DNA of 6,672 bases from an uncultured Acidobacteriota bacterium (GTDB lineage Bacteria > Acidobacteriota > Blastocatellia > RBC074), in the NCBI GenBank assembly GCA_937967285.1, contig CALBSU010000577.1, positions 1 to 6,672 of the forward strand, written 5' to 3'. Below are positions 1 through 6,672 of this stretch, in pieces (position 1 is the stretch's first letter; each line of letters begins with the position of its first letter). The notes under the pieces were generated by a model, which worked only from the letters and a program-made list of their open reading frames with translations, made no database searches and was not told the origin of the DNA. A program made the translations under genes and the position numbers.

Positions 1-501
1 CATCCCGGCCGGGGCTCGGGTGATCATCTCGAAGATATGAAATTCCGGAGGGCCGAGCTCGCGTTTGACCCATTTCAGCTCGCGCCCGATCTCGGGATCG
101 ACCTCGGAGATCGCGTTGAGCAGCGCGCTGCAGACGAACGCCGAGCAGAAGACCGTCTTGCCGTATCGGTTATCCGGATCGCAGCCGGCATCGCCCATGA
201 CGCGGCAGGACGGAGGGCAGCAGCCGGTCCCCTGCGCGTGGCAGCGGCCGCAGACCTCGAAGACGCCGCTCGCCCTGAAGAAGGCGTCCAGCCGTTCGAT
301 CAGTTCGCGGCGCGTGATGCCTCCGGCCGGCTGAGACTGAAACGCTTTTCTCTGCGAGCGGGCGCAGCGGACGCAGAGGATATGTTCGCGATCGATGCGG
401 GTTCGATCCTCGAAGGAGAAGGCGAGGTAACGACGGGCTCCCGCCGCGCCGCAATTCTCGCAGCCGAGGCGTGGTTCGATCTGGATGAGTCTCTTATCCA
501 C
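1..501 (-). CDS. Cysteine-rich protein of unknown function, partial (C-terminus beyond window edge)
   Basis: I do not recognise this protein. The minus-strand frame is open from the stop at 531-529 to the window edge and gives 167 residues from a GTG at 501-499. It has twelve cysteines. An N-terminal pair of CxxC knuckles (CENC at 14-17, CVRC at 43-46) looks like a zinc ribbon. A second cluster has CGRC at 84-87, CC at 94-95, then C99, C107, C119 and C124, and could hold zinc or an Fe-S cluster. Codons end mostly in G or C, as in the neighbouring genes, which supports this frame over the antisense one. The GTG is the only ATG/GTG/TTG in frame before residue 102, so it is the only start that keeps the zinc ribbon. 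It has no visible Shine-Dalgarno and lies inside a repeat copy, so the true start is uncertain. It follows the copper ATPase on the same strand, but 330 bp of repeats separates them, so co-transcription is doubtful. Confidence 0.62.
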   Translation of the reverse strand, partial: MDKRLIQIEPRLGCENCGAAGARRYLAFSFEDRTRIDREHILCVRCARSQRKAFQSQPAGGITRRELIERLDAFFRASGVFEVCGRCHAQGTGCCPPSCRVMGDAGCDPDNRYGKTVFCSAFVCSALLNAISEVDPEIGRELKWVKRELGPPEFHIFEMITRAPAGM

Positions 502-684
502 GAAGGGACACGAAGATAGCGCGAAAGATCATCCACAAAAGATACGAAGATAACTCAAGAAGATCATCCACAAAGGATCACAAAGGGAATTGATCGCCTT
601 TGTGCTGCTTCGTGACCTTTGTGGATGATTCTCTCTTTTTATCCACGAAGGGACTCGAAGATGACACGAAAGATCATCCACAAA
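494..684 (+). repeat. Direct repeat pair, 46 bp (494-539 and 639-684)
   Basis: The two copies match at 42 of 46 positions. The mismatches are a510/t655, a518/g663, g519/a664 and g521/a666. Both begin TTATCCACGAAGGGAC and end GATCATCCACAAA. The left copy contains the putative GTG start (501-499) of the cysteine-rich minus-strand gene. Confidence 0.88.
563..629 (+). terminator. Two-part stem-loop followed by a pyrimidine/T-rich run
   Basis: The outer stem is 14 perfect base pairs, 563-576 (ATCATCCACAAAGG) with 616-629. An inner stem of 8 bp pairs 579-586 (CACAAAGG) with 597-604 around a 10-base loop. On the plus strand the hairpin is followed by CTCTCTTTTT at 631-640, the layout of an intrinsic terminator. 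No plus-strand gene is visible to terminate, so this may simply reflect the inverted repeat arrangement. The fold is seen in the sequence; terminator function is inferred. Confidence 0.4.
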
Positions 685-789
685 GGGCACAAAGGAGCAC
701 AAAGAGATCAGTCCTGCCAACAAAGTCTGAAAGTGACACACCGGAGGGCTTGACCTCTTTGTGAACCTTTGTGCACTTTGTGGATGATC
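672..789. repeat. Long imperfect hairpin downstream of the copper ATPase gene
   Basis: Arms 672-706 and 755-789 are reverse complements at 32 of 35 positions, with a 48-base loop at 707-754. Transcripts leaving the ATPase gene, whose stop is at 834-832, would meet this structure about 43 bases after the stop. The minus-strand bases after the hairpin form only a weak T-run, so it is not a classic intrinsic terminator. It could still stall polymerase or block 3' exonucleases. Confidence 0.6.
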
Positions 790-831
790 TTCTTGAGTTA
801 TCTTCGTGTCCCTTCATGGATCAAAGCCTCC

Positions 832-3464
<2,633 letters not shown>

Positions 3465-3468
<4 letters not shown>

Positions 3469-3911
3469 CTCTTCCTCCCTCTCCTCATCAGATTGCCGGC
3501 AATCGGAGCCGCCTCAATCCTCGCGTTTTCGATCAGCCCGCAGATGTGACCGGGTACGTCTCCCTGCTTCTCCCATTCGATCAGCATCTCCGCCAGCTCG
3601 TCACGATATCTCTTCATGACCGCCATTCGCTCATCGAGCTCCTTCAGCCGCCTCTTCATAATGCTCCGGACATCCGCGCAGGGACTCACCCCGCCGGCAC
3701 TCTCATTGATGATCTGCCTGATCTCGTCGAGCGTGAAGCCCAGCGTCTGCGCCCGCTTGATGAAATCCAGCCTCTCAATCGCTTCATCGTCGTAGACCCT
3801 GTAACCGCTCATCGTCCTAGCGGGCGGCTTCAGCAATCCGCTCCGCTCGTAAAAACGCAGCGTCTCTATCCCGATCCCCGTCCGCCGCGCTACCTCGCCG
3901 ATCTTCAGCAT
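3465..3911 (-). CDS. MerR-family metal-responsive transcriptional regulator
   Basis: A 148-residue cytoplasmic repressor-activator of the MerR family, which twists promoters with overlong spacers when metal binds. The N-terminal winged helix-turn-helix is clear (about residues 1-70: [20 protein letters not shown], then YERSGLL and GYRVYDD). A long dimerisation helix (about 79-115) follows, then a metal loop ending at Cys124 in GHICGLIE. Cys78 sits at the start of the dimerisation helix, where divalent-metal and mercury sensors have Cys and CueR has Ser. The usual middle cysteine, about 35 residues later, appears to be Trp113. The ligand is therefore unclear, and I give no gene symbol. A strong AAAGGAGG ribosome site (3924-3917) fixes the ATG. 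The gene is first in its operon; its TGA overlaps the ATPase ATG, so the pair is probably translationally coupled, and the promoter just upstream suggests autoregulation. Confidence 0.93.
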
Positions 3912-3934
3912 CTTCCCCTCCTTTCATTGTTTGT

Positions 3935-3966
3935 ATTCTAAACTCTGTAGTTGACTATAGAGTCAA
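3935..3966 (-). promoter_or_regulatory. MerR-type promoter with operator dyad for the regulator-ATPase operon
   Basis: On the minus strand, -35 TTGACT (3966-3961) and -10 TAGAAT (3940-3935) are separated by 20 bp, longer than the usual 17 and typical of MerR-controlled promoters. The spacer holds a dyad at 3942-3963: on the plus strand, arms ACTCTGTAGT and ACTATAGAGT around a TG centre, matching at 9 of 10 positions. As I recall, TTGACTCTATAGT-type operators are closest to those of ZntR/CadR/PbrR and less like the CCTTCC-GGAAGG operator of CueR. The start codon is 24 bp downstream of the -10. Confidence 0.87.
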
Positions 3967-3976
3967 GGGAAAAATT

Positions 3977-4059
<83 letters not shown>

Positions 4060-4061
4060 GA

Positions 4062-5014
<953 letters not shown>

Positions 5015-5018
<4 letters not shown>

Positions 5019-6139
5019 TTCTCGAATTTCCTGGCTTTGATGTTCTGATTGAGCTTGTATTTTTCGATCTCCCAGTTCTCGACCGGCGTTCCGTTGATCA
5101 GTCTGAGGATCTTGTGGGGGAGTTCGATGCCTTCGATCTTCCGGTAATCGGAGAAGAAGACCTGAACGGCAATGATCTCGGCGTCACCCTGCTGGTCCCC
5201 GGCCGTTTTGCCGTCGGCGGAGACGACGTATCCCGCGTTGCGATACCGGTATTCGCGGTAATTGAAAAGGACGGGATGGAGCGTCGCCTGATCGACGAAA
5301 AGCCGTCCGGCGAATGAGTGCGGCCCGGAGATATCGATGGCATGGACCTTGCCGTTATCCGTGCTGACCTCGCCGAAATATGAATAGCGCAGCTCTCCGG
5401 CGCCGGCAAAACCCGGCAGAAGCGTGTTGATCAGGCATGTCGATTCGTTGCGGACCTGCTGCTCCATGGCCGATTTGACGTCGGGGATGTCCATTCCGGG
5501 AGGTCTGTTCGATGTCGGCTGCCGGGTCGCCGAGGCCTCTCGGGCGCGCTGCAGGCGTTCGATGTCGTTGTCGCGTTCCTGGCCGTCCGGGCCGGGGATG
5601 CGCATTCCGAGGGCGGTCCGCTCCTGCCCGCGATCGCCGGGCATCTCGTTTCTGATCGTCGAGTTGGAGGTGGTCGTGGTGCTCCGGATGCCGGTGTTTC
5701 CGGCCGGGATCGCTGAGCTCCTGCCCGGGGTCCTGACCGTGAATTCGTTGCTTCCGTCGTCGGTGCCGGAGGGCCTTCTGAGGCTTCTGTCGAACCAGAC
5801 AGTCGGGCCGTTGACCGTCTGCTTGAGCGTCAGATACTCGGCCGGCCGCGGAGAGGTCCGCTCCGTCTTCTGGAATTTGTCCGGAGCCAGATATTCGATC
5901 TTCAGATCGCCGGTCGTTTCGCCGTTGCGCTGGCGGTGATGGCTTTTGGCTTCGATCGAGAGGCTCGTGATGCGGGAGAAGTTCTCCTCGCCGCCGAGCG
6001 CATTCCTGATCTGAGACAGGACCTCCTTCGCGTGCGCCTCGGACTGCTTTTGATCGGGAGTTTGAGACACGGGGGCCTGTCCGAAGACAGGCGCCGCAGC
6101 CAGCAACGCGACGGTAAGCAAAAGGCCGGTCTTTTTCAT
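5015..6139 (-). CDS. Secreted protein of unknown function, LolA-like C-terminal region
   Basis: A 374-residue exported protein I cannot name by function. The chosen ATG (6139) has a near-perfect AGGAGGTG just upstream and opens directly into a signal peptide ([20 protein letters not shown], cleavage near 20-22). An in-frame ATG at 6181 would add 14 residues that disrupt the leader and has no comparable ribosome site. Residues 34-118 and 228-374 look like a beta-rich lipoprotein-carrier (LolA-type) scaffold: [12 protein letters not shown] (79-90), then [14 protein letters not shown] and [14 protein letters not shown] (331-344), ending in [12 protein letters not shown] know this C-terminal pattern from Acidobacteria-type secreted proteins; the link to LolA is weak. 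Between them, residues about 120-218 are low-complexity, rich in Thr, Ser, Arg and Pro, and probably disordered. It lies 50 bp after a GMC oxidoreductase gene and overlaps the deacetylase gene, suggesting a shared envelope pathway. Confidence 0.82.
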
Positions 6140-6149
6140 GACACCTCCT
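6140..6149 (-). promoter_or_regulatory. Strong ribosome binding site fixing the start of the secreted LolA-like protein
   Basis: On the minus strand AGGAGGTG lies two bases before the ATG at 6139, complementary to the 16S rRNA anti-Shine-Dalgarno. It supports this internal ATG over the one 42 bases upstream. Confidence 0.8.
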
Positions 6150-6189
6150 CTGGTGTTGCAGGTGGAGTCGAAGCGTAACATCTCTGCGG

Positions 6190-6672
<483 letters not shown>

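Larger units (their letters stand above)
544..807. repeat. Perfect 32-bp inverted repeat (544-575 with 776-807)
   Basis: The sequence at 544-575, starting ACGAAGATAACTCAAGAAGA, is the exact reverse complement of 776-807. The identity is higher than between other copies of the unit, pointing to recent duplication with inversion or to gene conversion. The arms flank the two smaller hairpins described separately. Confidence 0.88.
494..822. repeat. Intergenic cluster of direct and inverted ~45-bp repeats
   Basis: This fills the gap between the ATPase stop and the cysteine-rich gene. The unit reads roughly ATCCACGAAGGGACACGAAG followed by a variable stretch and then GATCATCCACAAA. Copies lie at 494-539 and 639-684 (direct, 42 of 46 bases identical) and at 777-821 (inverted). 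A partial copy at 541-574 is closest to the inverted one. The word GATCATCCACAAA occurs at 527-539, 562-574 and 672-684, and inverted at 777-789; 618-630 holds an inverted near copy. Similar CCACGAAGG/ACACGAAG repeats are familiar from environmental bacterial genomes, where they produce spurious short ORFs. No transposase or credible coding frame is present here. Function unknown; the inverted arrangement could form RNA hairpins that end transcription or protect the ATPase mRNA 3' end. Confidence 0.85.

Noticed and set aside
417..420. Residues 417-420 of the copper ATPase (not window bases) read TGEP rather than TGES in the actuator domain.
   Set aside because: TGEP is common among copper P1B ATPases and is not a sign of inactivity.
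37..519. Plus-strand open frame of 160 codons.
   Set aside because: It is Ala/Arg/Asp-rich, as expected for the antisense of a GC-rich gene; the minus-strand frame has ordered CxxC motifs and neighbour-like codon use.
494..647. TTATCCACG at 494-502 and 639-647 resemble DnaA boxes (TTATCCACA), hinting at a replication origin.
   Set aside because: Both sit at the same place in copies of the intergenic repeat and differ at the last base; there is no AT-rich unwinding region and no dnaA, dnaN or other origin gene nearby.
494..822. CRISPR array.
   Set aside because: The repeats occur in both orientations, have uneven spacing and variable internal sequence, lack unique same-length spacers, and no cas gene is present.
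6140..6181. Upstream ATG at 6181 as the start of the LolA-like protein.
   Set aside because: It would put 14 polar residues before the signal peptide and lacks a ribosome site, whereas the ATG at 6139 has AGGAGGTG directly before it.

Overview
The window is GC-rich by eye (roughly 60%), with G/C-ending codons in every convincing gene. All five complete or partial protein genes I accept, plus the metal regulator, lie on the minus strand, so the region is read from right to left. Three traits together suggest an environmental Gram-negative bacterium, with Acidobacteriota as my best guess: a GMC oxidoreductase beside a secreted '[11 protein letters not shown]'-type protein, a secreted ChbG/YdjC-like enzyme, and intergenic 'CCACGAAGG-ACACGAAG' repeats. 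There is no rRNA or other taxonomic marker, so this is an inference.

Right part (6672 to 4062): the C-terminal 160 residues of a GMC-family flavoprotein oxidoreductase, then after 50 bp a secreted protein of unknown function with a LolA-like look, then a secreted ChbG/YdjC-like carbohydrate deacetylase whose ATG overlaps the preceding stop codon (ATGA). The close packing suggests one transcription unit, possibly for extracytoplasmic sugar oxidation or deacetylation. A perfect 31-bp inverted repeat, whose arms each contain their own palindrome (REPIN-like), follows the deacetylase. It is followed by a short T-run in the direction of transcription and probably separates this unit from the next.

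Middle (3966 to 832): a metal-response operon. A MerR-type promoter (TTGACT, 20-bp spacer, TAGAAT) with a 10-2-10 dyad in the spacer drives a MerR-family regulator, which overlaps by ATGA a P1B-type copper-transporting ATPase. The ATPase carries two YHS modules and two short CPM(H/D)P heavy-metal-binding modules in place of the usual HMA domain. The membrane motifs (CPC, YN, MxxSS) predict Cu(I) export. The regulator's cysteine pattern and the operator look closer to the divalent-metal branch (ZntR/CadR/PbrR) than to CueR, which is the most interesting mismatch in the window.

Left part (831 to 1): a 330-bp intergenic region packed with direct and inverted copies of a roughly 45-bp repeat that can fold into two long hairpins, then the 5' part of a cysteine-rich protein of unknown function that runs off the left edge. 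Its only plausible upstream start codon (GTG) lies inside one of the repeat copies.
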